A stretch of DNA of 14,800 nucleotides from Anaerolineaceae bacterium (GCA_020634135.1 JACKCG010000015.1:1-14800); one strand, 5' to 3'. Shown: positions 7,182 through 13,790, numbered from the stretch's first letter. Numbers and translations: made by a program. The notes: generated by a model not told the origin, from the letters alone.

Positions 7182-8336
7182 CTACGTCAGGAACATCGGC
7201 ATCCCGAAGACGTGGCGGACTTTAGGCCGGTAATGGTCGCTGTCGTACAGTTCGGCCACATTGACGCGCTTCTTGCCCTGTGACAGGGTTGCAATCGGCA
7301 CATCGCTGTAAACACCACGCTGCAAACACACCAACCGCCCGGATTCGCCGCGTTCCACCAGTCCCATCGCCATCTGCGCGTAGTTCGCCGCCACCATCAG
7401 GTCGAGCGAGTCCGGCACGCCAGAGCGCATCAGGTAGCCAAGCTGCTGGTTAATGATATTTTGACCGGTAAGGCGCTTCAGGGCATCCCCAACTTCCTTG
7501 CCGATACCACCTAGCTTACGGTGGCCGTAGTCGTCAGCCTCGCCGGTTTCCAGCACCTGGCCGTCAATCGGGTGAGCGCCTTCCGAAACCGTGACCATCG
7601 CGTAGTTACTGGGGTTGCTGGCTTTGTCCTCCAGGACCAGTTTTGCCAACCGTTCAATATCAAAAGGAACTTCAGAGATCAAAGCGCGGTCTACACCCGC
7701 CAGGTACGCCGCGACCAGCGAGGTTTCGCCGGAATTACGCCCGAACAGTTCGACTACAGCGATGCGCTCATGCGAACCGGCGGATGTACGCAGGTTATGG
7801 ATGAACTCGACGCTGCGGGTGACGGCGGTAGAAAACCCGATGCAGTAGTCTGTACCGTAAACATCGTTATCCATTGTTTTGGGGATGGCGATCACGCGAA
7901 TGCCTTCGTGGTGCAGCCGTTCGCCATAGCTCAGGGTGTCGTCGCCACCGATGGGGATCAGGCAGTCAATGCCCAGCTTGTCAATGACTTTGAGAACATG
8001 CCCGGTGCAGTCTACCGGGTCTGTGCCGGTACGGTCTTCCGCCGCGATATTTTCCGGCACCCCAGTCGGCTTGACGCGCCCCGGATTGGTGCGCGAAGTA
8101 TGCAGGAATGTGCCGCCGGTACGATCAATCCGCCGCACTGCGTTGCGATCCAGGGGGGCGACATATTGCCAGTTGTCGCGGGGTTCTTTGTCCAGGTCGT
8201 ATTCCAGGAGTCCAGCCCAGCCCCGGCGGATTCCGAAAACCTCATAGCCGTTATCCATTGCCCGGTTCACGATAGCCTTAATAGCGGGGTTCAGCCCAGG
8301 CACGTCCCCCCCGCCTGTCAATACAGCGATACGCAT
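7182..8336 (-). CDS. 6-phosphofructokinase with PPi-type active-site residues
   Basis: A 384-aa PFK family enzyme that phosphorylates fructose 6-phosphate in glycolysis. The N-terminus holds the phosphoryl-donor loop TGGGDVPGLN (7-16). The active-site segment is GGDDT (130-134) and PKTMDND (152-158), with Asp156 as catalytic base; ELFGRNSGE (196-204) binds the sugar phosphate. At the two positions known to set donor choice, E. coli ATP-PFK has Gly104 and Gly124, whereas this protein has Asp133 and Lys153, the PPi-dependent pattern, so a reversible PPi-PFK is predicted. The start at 8336 is chosen because AGAGATGA lies just upstream and the protein opens directly on the first beta strand; an in-frame ATG 14 codons upstream has no such support. 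The gene is divergent from the aldolase. Confidence 0.9.
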   Translation of the reverse strand: MRIAVLTGGGDVPGLNPAIKAIVNRAMDNGYEVFGIRRGWAGLLEYDLDKEPRDNWQYVAPLDRNAVRRIDRTGGTFLHTSRTNPGRVKPTGVPENIAAEDRTGTDPVDCTGHVLKVIDKLGIDCLIPIGGDDTLSYGERLHHEGIRVIAIPKTMDNDVYGTDYCIGFSTAVTRSVEFIHNLRTSAGSHERIAVVELFGRNSGETSLVAAYLAGVDRALISEVPFDIERLAKLVLEDKASNPSNYAMVTVSEGAHPIDGQVLETGEADDYGHRKLGGIGKEVGDALKRLTGQNIINQQLGYLMRSGVPDSLDLMVAANYAQMAMGLVERGESGRLVCLQRGVYSDVPIATLSQGKKRVNVAELYDSDHYRPKVRHVFGMPMFLT

Positions 8337-8631
8337 ACGATCATCTCTTTCTGTCTTCAACTTCTGACTAAGTACCATATTAGCGCAGATTCGCGTGGCG
8401 GGAAGGGGTGAATAATGAATCCCATTTTTCCGATTCCCACAAAAATATTTGGGGAAATTGCACAGCCACCCCGGTGCCAGACTGCTCCACAGCCCGTCTT
8501 AGCCGAGGAAAATACGCGAACGGGGCGAATCGGACGTTTGTCAGTTGAATCAAAGGATAAAAGAAAGGTCAGGGTAGTGGTATAATGTGAGACGGTTATC
8601 CGTATTTGAAACAAATCGAAGGAAGAACGCA
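8337..8631. other. Divergent intergenic region between phosphofructokinase and aldolase genes
   Basis: These 295 bases separate two divergent glycolytic genes. The plus-side promoter for the aldolase is clear (see 8578-8586). For the minus side only a TAATAT (complement of 8377-8382) about 40 bases before the phosphofructokinase ATG is suggestive, without a good -35. A small imperfect inverted repeat, TTCCCA (8434-8439) against TGGGGAA (8450-8456), is present. No convincing small gene was found. Confidence 0.4.
8578..8586 (+). promoter_or_regulatory. Extended -10 promoter for the aldolase gene
   Basis: TGGTATAAT (8578-8586) is a perfect extended -10 element (TGn plus TATAAT). There is no recognisable -35, which such promoters do not need. 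Transcription would begin near 8593, giving a leader of about 39 bases with GAAGGAAG (8618-8625) as ribosome-binding site before ATG 8632. It also rules out the in-frame GTG at 8587 as a start. Confidence 0.7.
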
Positions 8632-9720
8632 ATGAGCGTAGCGCAAAATCTGGATATCAACAAAATTACTGAAATGCTGGGCAGCGAGGCCGATGCCCTG
8701 CTGAATCACAAGAGCCAGACGATCAGCAAAGACCGCCTGTATCTTCCTGGTCCGAACTTTGTAAGTGATGTGTGGCGCGATTCAGACCGTACCCCCCAGG
8801 TGCTTCGCAGTCTTCAGCAGATGTTCAATACCGGGCGGCTGGCCGGCACCGGGTATCTTTCCATCCTGCCGGTAGACCAGGGGATCGAACACTCGGCGGG
8901 CGCGTCATTCGCCAAGAATCCCGACTATTTTGACTCTGCCAAGATTGTCGAACTGGCGATTGAAGGTGGTTGTAACGCGGTGGCCTCGACTTACGGCGTG
9001 CTGGGTTCAGTCGCCCGCAAGTATGCCCACAAAATCCCCTTCCTGGTGAAGATCAACCACAATGAACTGCTCACGTATCCCAACACCTTTGACCAGATCA
9101 TGTTCGGCAGCATCCGGGAAGCCTGGAACATGGGTGCGGTTGCAGTCGGCGCAACAGTGTATTTTGGCTCACCGGAAAGTGGGCGTCAGATTGTTGAAGT
9201 GGCGGAAGCCTTCGCCTATGCTCATGAATTAGGTATGGCGACGGTGCTGTGGTGCTACCTGCGGAATCCGGGCTTCAAGGTGGATGGCGTGAACTATGAA
9301 ACGTCCGCCGACCTGAGCGGGCAGGCTAACCACCTGGGCGTGACCATCCAGGCTGACATCGTGAAACAAAAACTGCCGGAAAATAATGGCGGCTTCAAAG
9401 CCCTCAACACGGGTGGATCATCCTATGGCAAGCTGGATGAGCGTATCTATACGCAACTGACCAGCGAAAATCCGATTGACCTGACGCGCTATCAGGTGGC
9501 GAATGGGTATATGGGGCGCATTGGTCTGATTAACTCCGGTGGCGCCAGTGGCAAGAATGACTTTGCCGATGCGGTCAAGACGGCAGTCATCAACAAGCGG
9601 GCCGGTGGCACGGGCCTCATCAGCGGGCGTAAGGCCTTCCAGCGCCCGATGGCGGAAGGCGTGCAACTGCTCAACGCCATCCAGGACGTGTACCTCTGCG
9701 ATGATGTAACCATCGCGTAG
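8632..9720 (+). CDS. fbaB: Class I fructose-bisphosphate aldolase, E. coli FbaB type
   Basis: A 362-aa aldolase that cleaves fructose 1,6-bisphosphate into glyceraldehyde 3-phosphate and dihydroxyacetone phosphate, or runs the reverse in gluconeogenesis. From memory it aligns with E. coli FbaB (350 aa) over nearly its whole length. Shared blocks include GRLAGTGYLSILPVDQG (68-84), EHSAGASFAKNP, ASTYGVLGSVARKYAHKIPF, VAVGATVYFGSPES, QANHLGVTIQADIVKQK (from about 231) and INKRAGG. The Schiff-base lysine is most likely Lys245 in ADIVKQK. The ATG at 8632 has a good ribosome-binding site. It is metal-independent by family. Downstream is a terminator, so it is probably monocistronic, with a divergent phosphofructokinase partner acting one step earlier. 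Confidence 0.95.
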   Translation: MSVAQNLDINKITEMLGSEADALLNHKSQTISKDRLYLPGPNFVSDVWRDSDRTPQVLRSLQQMFNTGRLAGTGYLSILPVDQGIEHSAGASFAKNPDYFDSAKIVELAIEGGCNAVASTYGVLGSVARKYAHKIPFLVKINHNELLTYPNTFDQIMFGSIREAWNMGAVAVGATVYFGSPESGRQIVEVAEAFAYAHELGMATVLWCYLRNPGFKVDGVNYETSADLSGQANHLGVTIQADIVKQKLPENNGGFKALNTGGSSYGKLDERIYTQLTSENPIDLTRYQVANGYMGRIGLINSGGASGKNDFADAVKTAVINKRAGGTGLISGRKAFQRPMAEGVQLLNAIQDVYLCDDVTIA

Positions 9721-9741
9721 TGTAACTGCTTTGCTGGCATC

Positions 9742-9774
9742 AAAGGGCGGCCTGATTTGCGAGGTCGCCTTTTT
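9742..9774 (+). terminator. Intrinsic terminator after the aldolase gene
   Basis: AAAGGGCGGCCT (9742-9753) pairs with AGGTCGCCTTT (9762-9772) with one bulged G and one G-U pair, and the stem runs into five T. It starts 21 bases past the aldolase stop. Confidence 0.75.
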
Positions 9775-9781
9775 GATTCCG

Positions 9782-9809
9782 TTAGACAATCCAGGGCAAA
9801 CTGTATATC
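9782..9809 (+). promoter_or_regulatory. Possible promoter for the restriction-modification operon
   Basis: TTAGAC (9782-9787), a 16-base spacer and TATATC (9804-9809) make a moderate promoter 32 bases before the methyltransferase ATG. A weak AAGGTC ribosome-binding site follows at about 9831-9836. No controller (C-box) repeats were recognised. Confidence 0.4.
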
Positions 9810-9841
9810 CTTGTAGGTGATGCGTAGATGAAGGTCAAAAG

Positions 9842-10921
9842 ATGCAGGATAGACAACTTTCTCTGTTTTCCCCGGAAAGTGTTCGTGCTTTCAACTATCC
9901 TTTTCCATCAACACGGTATCAGGGCAGTAAACGCACGCTGACCGAGTGGATTTGGGAGAATGTGTGCCATTTGCAGTTTGACACGGTGCTGGACGTGTTT
10001 GGCGGCACTGGGGCGGTCAGTCACCTGTTTAAAAACGCCGGGAAACAGGTGACTTATAACGATGTTTTGGCGTTTAACCGGACTATCGGGATGGCCTTGA
10101 TTGAAAACCGGGCGGCCACGCTTTCGGAGACCGAAACAGATTATATTCTGAATGTCCAGGAATCGCTGCCATATCCTGATTTTATCCAGCGAACGTTCCC
10201 GGATATCTATTTCACCCCTGAGGAGAATGTCTGGTTAGATCGTGTGCTTTACCGTATAAACCAGTTTCTCAGGGATCCATATCAGCAGGCGCTGGCCCGG
10301 TTTGCGTTATTTCAGGCCTGCATTATTAAGCGTCCCTACAATTTGTTTCATCGGGCTAATCTTTATATGCGAACTGCGAAAGTGAAACGCACTTTTGGCA
10401 ACAAAGTGACCTGGGATACGCCTTTTGAGACGCATTTTCGTCATTTTATAGCCGAAGCGAACCGGGCGGTTTTCGATAACGGGCGCGATAATACGGCCTT
10501 ACAACTTGATGGGCTGGGAACCCCGGTTGGGGCTGATCTGGTTTATATTGATCCCCCTTATTTGAATCAGAAGGGTACAGGGGTAGATTACCGGGACTTT
10601 TATCACTTTCTTGAAGGTATGACCGATTACTATCATTGGGATTCTCGAATTGATTACGGGAGTAAACATCGTCGTTTGCAGCCCGAAAAATCCCCCTGGA
10701 ATAGCACAGAAACGATCCCTGACGTTTTTGAACAGTTAGTTCAACGCCACCAGGATAGTATATTGGTGATTTCCTATCGGGATGATGGTATACCGTCCAA
10801 AGACCAGTTGTTGCAGATTCTCAGGTCGCATAAAAAGACGGTTCATGAGGCGGCTCAACCCAAGCAATACGCGCTGGCTCACCGGAAATCCCACGAATTA
10901 CTGCTGATTGCACACGGATAA
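9842..10921 (+). CDS. D12-class N6-adenine DNA methyltransferase of a type II R-M system
   Basis: A 359-aa DNA adenine methylase that would transfer a methyl group from S-adenosylmethionine to adenine N6. Motif order is X (RYQGSK, 25-30), I (DVFGGTG, 51-57), a long middle region that should hold the target-recognition domain (about 90-230), then IV (DPPY, 237-240). This is the alpha, D12 arrangement of Dam-like enzymes. The C-terminus (ILVISYRDDG, HELLLIAHG) completes the fold. It sits 12 bases upstream of an EcoRV-type endonuclease, so it should protect that enzyme's site, predicted to be GATATC. Its N-terminal motifs do not read like M.EcoRV as I remember it, and it is longer than M.EcoRV, so the partner may be of a different lineage. 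GC is lower in parts than in flanking genes. Confidence 0.9.
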   Translation: MQDRQLSLFSPESVRAFNYPFPSTRYQGSKRTLTEWIWENVCHLQFDTVLDVFGGTGAVSHLFKNAGKQVTYNDVLAFNRTIGMALIENRAATLSETETDYILNVQESLPYPDFIQRTFPDIYFTPEENVWLDRVLYRINQFLRDPYQQALARFALFQACIIKRPYNLFHRANLYMRTAKVKRTFGNKVTWDTPFETHFRHFIAEANRAVFDNGRDNTALQLDGLGTPVGADLVYIDPPYLNQKGTGVDYRDFYHFLEGMTDYYHWDSRIDYGSKHRRLQPEKSPWNSTETIPDVFEQLVQRHQDSILVISYRDDGIPSKDQLLQILRSHKKTVHEAAQPKQYALAHRKSHELLLIAHG

Positions 10922-10933
10922 AGGATATTCAAA

Positions 10934-11788
10934 TTGGAGTCTGACCCGTTTCGAGAGGGATTGCTCTCGTACTTTGATGCCTTGCAGGAACGTGTTTCCA
11001 CAAAAAGTGGCGATTGGTCGGTCAAAGGGTTTATAGATGTCTATCAACGCATCTACACCATTTCATTAGACACGAAGGTTTTATCCAAAGTCCTTGAACT
11101 GCTCATGTTTCCCGTCATTCAGCGTTTTGCCGAGGAACATGGGTATCAACTGGTCATCGCCCGGGTACAAAATCAGTATCCCGATCTTAGCCTGATATCG
11201 CACTCTGATGACCAGTGTTTCGCTCTGGATATTAAAACCACCTATCGAACACGCGCTGACAAAGATGAGGCGGTGCGCGTGAAACTCGGCACGTTCGGAG
11301 GTTATTTTCGCGTTCGTGACCGCCCGGTGAGCAGCACGTTCGCTTATAACCGATATGCCAAGCATTATGTATTGGGTGTGGTTTACACGCGAGCAGCAGG
11401 GATTGATGAGCGCCAGGTCTACGATATCGCTGACTTGAATCATATCCCCTCGGTAGCGCATGATTTTCAGTTTTTTCTTCAGGAGAAATACCGGATCGGC
11501 TCAGATCGGCCTGGCAGTGGTAATACCCGGAACATTGGCTCCACAACTTATCTGGATCGGTTGATGAATGGCACTGGTGTTTTTGCAGGTTTGGGGGTCG
11601 AGGTTTTCGACGACTACTGGATGAATTACCAGACGCGGGCGATGGCGAGAGAAGCGGGGTATGCGGAACCACCGTACACCAACCTCAAAACATATCAGGC
11701 TTTCAAAAGACAGGGCGCTGCGATTCTGAATATCCCCGCAAACGAGTTGGATACTGAGGCGGAAGAGGATGAAATTGACGAGGAGTAA
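10934..11788 (+). CDS. EcoRV-family type II restriction endonuclease, predicted to cut GATATC
   Basis: A 284-aa protein that matches EcoRV (245 aa) from memory. Matching blocks are LDTKVLSKVLEL (46-57), EEHGY, QNQYPD (79-84), ALDIKTTY (97-104), a VVYTR strand, FLQEKY, and GSGNTRNIGS (194-203). The catalytic set is complete: Glu55, Asp84, Asp99 and Lys101 correspond to EcoRV Glu45, Asp74, Asp90 and Lys92. The recognition R-loop GSGNT and the Q-loop Gln-Asn are kept, so specificity for GATATC and a blunt cut in its middle are predicted. Extra parts are about 10 N-terminal residues and a C-terminal tail ending in an acidic run. Translation starts at TTG 10934, with AAAGGA (10920-10925) overlapping the methyltransferase stop; the frame is closed upstream at 10919-10921 and no ATG lies near. 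Confidence 0.92.
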   Translation: MESDPFREGLLSYFDALQERVSTKSGDWSVKGFIDVYQRIYTISLDTKVLSKVLELLMFPVIQRFAEEHGYQLVIARVQNQYPDLSLISHSDDQCFALDIKTTYRTRADKDEAVRVKLGTFGGYFRVRDRPVSSTFAYNRYAKHYVLGVVYTRAAGIDERQVYDIADLNHIPSVAHDFQFFLQEKYRIGSDRPGSGNTRNIGSTTYLDRLMNGTGVFAGLGVEVFDDYWMNYQTRAMAREAGYAEPPYTNLKTYQAFKRQGAAILNIPANELDTEAEEDEIDEE

Positions 11789-11802
11789 GTGGGTTGTGAC
11801 TC

Positions 11803-11808
11803 TATAAT
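11803..11808 (+). promoter_or_regulatory. Possible -10 box before the HEAT-repeat gene, overlapping the R-M terminator
   Basis: A perfect TATAAT lies at 11803-11808, at the base of the terminator stem. The only -35-like hexamer, TTGACG at 11775-11780, is 22 bases away, which is too far for a normal promoter. It may still serve the HEAT gene 72 bases downstream, which otherwise has no visible promoter after the terminator. Confidence 0.25.
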
Positions 11809-11846
11809 CCTCTCTCTGCTCCGATTTGGCGGGGAGGGGATTTTTC
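11806..11846 (+). terminator. Strong intrinsic terminator after the endonuclease gene
   Basis: The segments 11806-11819 and 11829-11842 form a 14-bp RNA stem (three G-U pairs) with a 9-nt loop, followed by TTTCT and preceded within the stem end by TT. It lies 18 bases past the endonuclease stop and closes the two-gene R-M operon. Confidence 0.85.
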
Positions 11847-11879
11847 TATTCGGTGAGTTGAACTCAGGAGAGAGGCTGT

Positions 11880-12350
11880 ATGACCGATGACATCCGTCAA
11901 TGGGTGGCTGACTTGAACCATGTCGAACCGCTGCGGCGCTGGCAGGCGATGGTTGCGCTAAGAGAGGGGGGCGCTGCCGCTGTCCCGGCACTGGTCGTGG
12001 CGCTGCGCCATGCCGAGGTTGAAGTGCGCTGGCGGGCGGCGGTGCTGCTGGGCTGGGTGGGCGACGCAAGTGCGATTGAGCCGCTTTCCGCGTTACTGGG
12101 TGAAGGCTACGAGGTCAAAATCAATGCGGTGTGGGCATTAGGGCAGGTCGCGGATACGGCTGCCCAACCCTGGTTGCTGGATACACTGCGTAATGCTGGG
12201 GAAAATGAGCCGGATATCCGTTATGTGGCGGCGCTGGCATTAGCCCGGCAGCATCAGCTTACTGCGCTGGAGGATGCACTCAGGAGCGATGATCTGCCGG
12301 TCTACCGGGTCGCTCATGCGGCGCTGGCGGCGGCGGCCTACCTGGTTTAA
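11880..12350 (+). CDS. Small HEAT-repeat protein
   Basis: A 156-aa all-helical protein with about four HEAT/PBS-lyase-type repeats. Recurrent units are visible: RRWQAMVALREGGAAAVPALV, then VRWRAAVLLGWVGDASAIEPL, VKINAVWALGQVADTAAQPWL and IRYVAALALARQHQLTALEDAL. Each has the paired-helix pattern with Ala/Leu at the packing positions. Such proteins act as protein-interaction scaffolds; no catalytic motif is present and the partner is unknown. The ATG follows an AGGAGAGAGG ribosome-binding site. The gene is very GC-rich (45 of 60 bases at 12001-12060 by hand count), in contrast with the R-M genes just upstream. It converges on the FHA-receiver gene with 12 bases between stop codons. Confidence 0.85.
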   Translation: MTDDIRQWVADLNHVEPLRRWQAMVALREGGAAAVPALVVALRHAEVEVRWRAAVLLGWVGDASAIEPLSALLGEGYEVKINAVWALGQVADTAAQPWLLDTLRNAGENEPDIRYVAALALARQHQLTALEDALRSDDLPVYRVAHAALAAAAYLV

Positions 12351-12359
12351 CCGGCAGGC
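12336..12359. terminator. Imperfect hairpin at the convergent HEAT / FHA-receiver gene ends
   Basis: GCCT (12336-12339) pairs with AGGC (12356-12359), with further CC/GG and GGTT/AACC pairing inside, spanning the HEAT stop codon. No T-run follows on either strand, so it is at best a weak bidirectional end signal. Confidence 0.3.
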
Positions 12360-12362
12360 GGG

Positions 12363-13262
12363 CTAAATGCGGTTGGGTTCGCTGTTTTCGTAGCCCATCA
12401 GGGTATTGACGGAATTCACCAGGGTATCCACGCTCACCGGCTTGCTCAGGCAAACGTCCGCGCCCTGTTCACGGGCCTGTTTCATCTGGTAGCCGCCGGT
12501 TGCGCCGGAGACCACAATCAGGGGCAGGTGACGCCCCGTGTTCTGTTTGCGGAAGTACCGTACCAGATCAATGCCATTCATATTCGTATCCGGCAGCATA
12601 ATATCCAGCACAACGGCATCCGGCAGTTCATGGGCGGTGATTCCGAGCGCCGCTACCGCCGTGTTCACCACCGTCACCTTGTACCCGGCGTGTTCCAATG
12701 CCAGCCGGTAAACGGTGGCGACATCCTCATCATCTTCAATCACGAGGATGGTTTCGCCCTGCCCGGTAATCGGGATGGTGGCGTGGCTGACGCCCCTATC
12801 CAGCACTTGCTGCTGAACCATTGGCACAACGGCAAAGCGCACCTGAAGCTGTATCTGGCCGATGGTCAGGTTGTCCCCGTCCCGCAGCCGGTATTCCTGC
12901 CCCGGCGTCAAGACATGATTATTTAACCGGCTGCCGTTCACGCTGTTTAAATCCTGAACGCTGATCCGGTTGTCTTTGGCGGTGACGAGCGCATGTTCCC
13001 GCGAAACCCCTTTGACCTGCCCACCAAAGGGCAGCAGATCAACATCCGGGTGGATCCCTTGCTTGATATCCTGGCGTCCGATGAGCATCGTTTCGTGAAC
13101 CTGAACCTGAATGGTTTCCGGGGTGCCGACAACCCGAAACTCAATCACCCAGGGGAGTTCATCATCCAGGGGGCCAGTGGCCCGCATGGGAAGCGGCTCC
13201 TCAGCGTTTGGGAGATTGAGATGGCGGGTTTTCATGTTATCATTTGGATCCTGTGCGCTCAT
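12363..13262 (-). CDS. FHA domain fused to a response-regulator receiver domain
   Basis: A 299-aa signalling protein. Residues about 38-143 are a forkhead-associated domain, which binds phosphothreonine peptides, with the conserved Gly62-Arg63, Ser87-Arg88-x-His90 and Asn109-Gly110 region (SVNGSRLNN). A short linker leads to a receiver domain (about 171-290) with the acidic pair Asp177-Asp178, phospho-acceptor Asp220 in VVLDIMLPD, Ser252 in VVSGA and Lys274 in LSKP. There is no DNA-binding or enzymatic output domain, so it probably works by protein contact, linking Ser/Thr kinase signalling to a two-component phosphorelay. The ATG at 13262 has AAGGTGA upstream on the minus strand. No kinase gene is adjacent in this window. 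Confidence 0.9.
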   Translation of the reverse strand: MSAQDPNDNMKTRHLNLPNAEEPLPMRATGPLDDELPWVIEFRVVGTPETIQVQVHETMLIGRQDIKQGIHPDVDLLPFGGQVKGVSREHALVTAKDNRISVQDLNSVNGSRLNNHVLTPGQEYRLRDGDNLTIGQIQLQVRFAVVPMVQQQVLDRGVSHATIPITGQGETILVIEDDEDVATVYRLALEHAGYKVTVVNTAVAALGITAHELPDAVVLDIMLPDTNMNGIDLVRYFRKQNTGRHLPLIVVSGATGGYQMKQAREQGADVCLSKPVSVDTLVNSVNTLMGYENSEPNRI

Positions 13263-13644
13263 TCAGTTCACCTTTTCGGTCAATTGAAAGATAGGGGCTT
13301 CTGGTTCGGCTCATCTAATCCCAATAGGACTTACGCAGTTGGGAAAAATTCTCTTGTAGCACTGTAGGCTTAAGCCCACTACCGGCTCGGTCAACTGCGC
13401 AACTTCTACTCAATTCTATTCTCTTGCATTGTAGCGTCTATACAATCTGACACGTATAGCGATTCGATACTAACGAGATGCCGCCTGGTAGAAAGTCGCT
13501 ACTGGTTTTTGTCTCAGACCTGATATGTCCACCCATTTTAATCAGTATAGCAGACATCCAGCCGGAAGAATTAAATCATATAACAACCCTTTTCCGTTCT
13601 ATTACTTTTTCGGATGTTGCAGCAATACAAATCCCGGAAATATT
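13263..13644. other. AT-richer intergenic tract without a recognised gene
   Basis: No convincing coding sequence is visible on either strand. It holds the first palindromic repeat (13331-13403), a near-direct repeat of ATTCTCTTG (13348-13356 and 13418-13426), and a small inverted repeat CTATAC/GTATAG (13438-13443, 13454-13459). The minus-side end should contain the FHA-receiver promoter, but I could not pick one with confidence. The stretch 13460-13644 shows no clear structure and is probably decayed or regulatory DNA. Confidence 0.5.
13331..13403 (+). repeat. Palindromic repeat copy A (MITE- or REP-like)
   Basis: TTACGCAG (13331-13338) is followed by a near-palindromic core GTAGGCTTAAGCCCAC (13364-13379) and ends in TGCGCAAC (13396-13403). 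The inner arms CGCAGTTG (13334-13341) and CAACTGCG (13392-13399) are a perfect inverted repeat. Copy B at 14601-14676 has the same order, orientation and nearly the same spacing. The left end AGGACTTACGCA resembles transposon or MITE ends I recall from cyanobacteria and Chloroflexota. Confidence 0.6.
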
Positions 13645-13678
13645 GAACCTTTGTGAACCTTAAAGAACCTGATATGAT
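13645..13678 (+). promoter_or_regulatory. Promoter overlapped by three phased direct repeats of GAACCT
   Basis: GAACCT occurs at 13645-13650, 13655-13660 and 13665-13670, exactly 10 bases apart, so all three face the same side of the helix. The array overlaps the -35 TTGTGA (13651-13656); a 16-base spacer leads to -10 TATGAT (13673-13678). Tandem phased half-sites over a -35 are typical of OmpR/PhoB-type response regulators. Transcription would start near 13685, upstream of a 24-codon ORF and the ClpP-like gene. Confidence 0.5.
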
Positions 13679-13715
13679 TAACAGTATGGTTACTCCGCAT
13701 TGAAAGGGGACAGCT

Positions 13716-13790
13716 ATGGCTACCTATTGGTGCCAATTGGATAATCACATCGGGCCTTCAGCCAATCCCCCATATATAGGGGGGTATTGA
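13716..13790 (+). CDS. Possible 24-residue leader peptide upstream of the ClpP-like gene
   Basis: ATG 13716 is preceded by AAAGGGGA (13703-13710) at good spacing and opens a 24-codon frame ending in TGA at 13788-13790. The peptide is aromatic-rich (starts MATYWCQ, ends YIGGY), with no similarity I recognise. It lies about 31 bases after the predicted start of transcription at 13685. Its 3' end runs through the hairpin at 13757-13800, so translation would open that structure. It could be a regulatory leader peptide, a tiny real protein or chance; codon use is too short to judge. Confidence 0.35.
   Translation: MATYWCQLDNHIGPSANPPYIGGY

Noticed and set aside
8337..8378. ATG 8378 as start of phosphofructokinase
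   Set aside because: The 14 extra residues precede the first strand of the fold, have no family counterpart, and ATG 8336 has a better ribosome-binding site.
7521..8411. Long plus-strand open frame (296 codons) opposite the phosphofructokinase gene
   Set aside because: The minus strand encodes a complete, motif-perfect phosphofructokinase; the antisense product has no recognisable pattern, as often happens in GC-rich genes.
13645..13670. The three GAACCT units as the start of a CRISPR-like array
   Set aside because: The units are 6 bases long with 4-base gaps, far too short for CRISPR repeats and spacers, and a promoter overlap explains them better.
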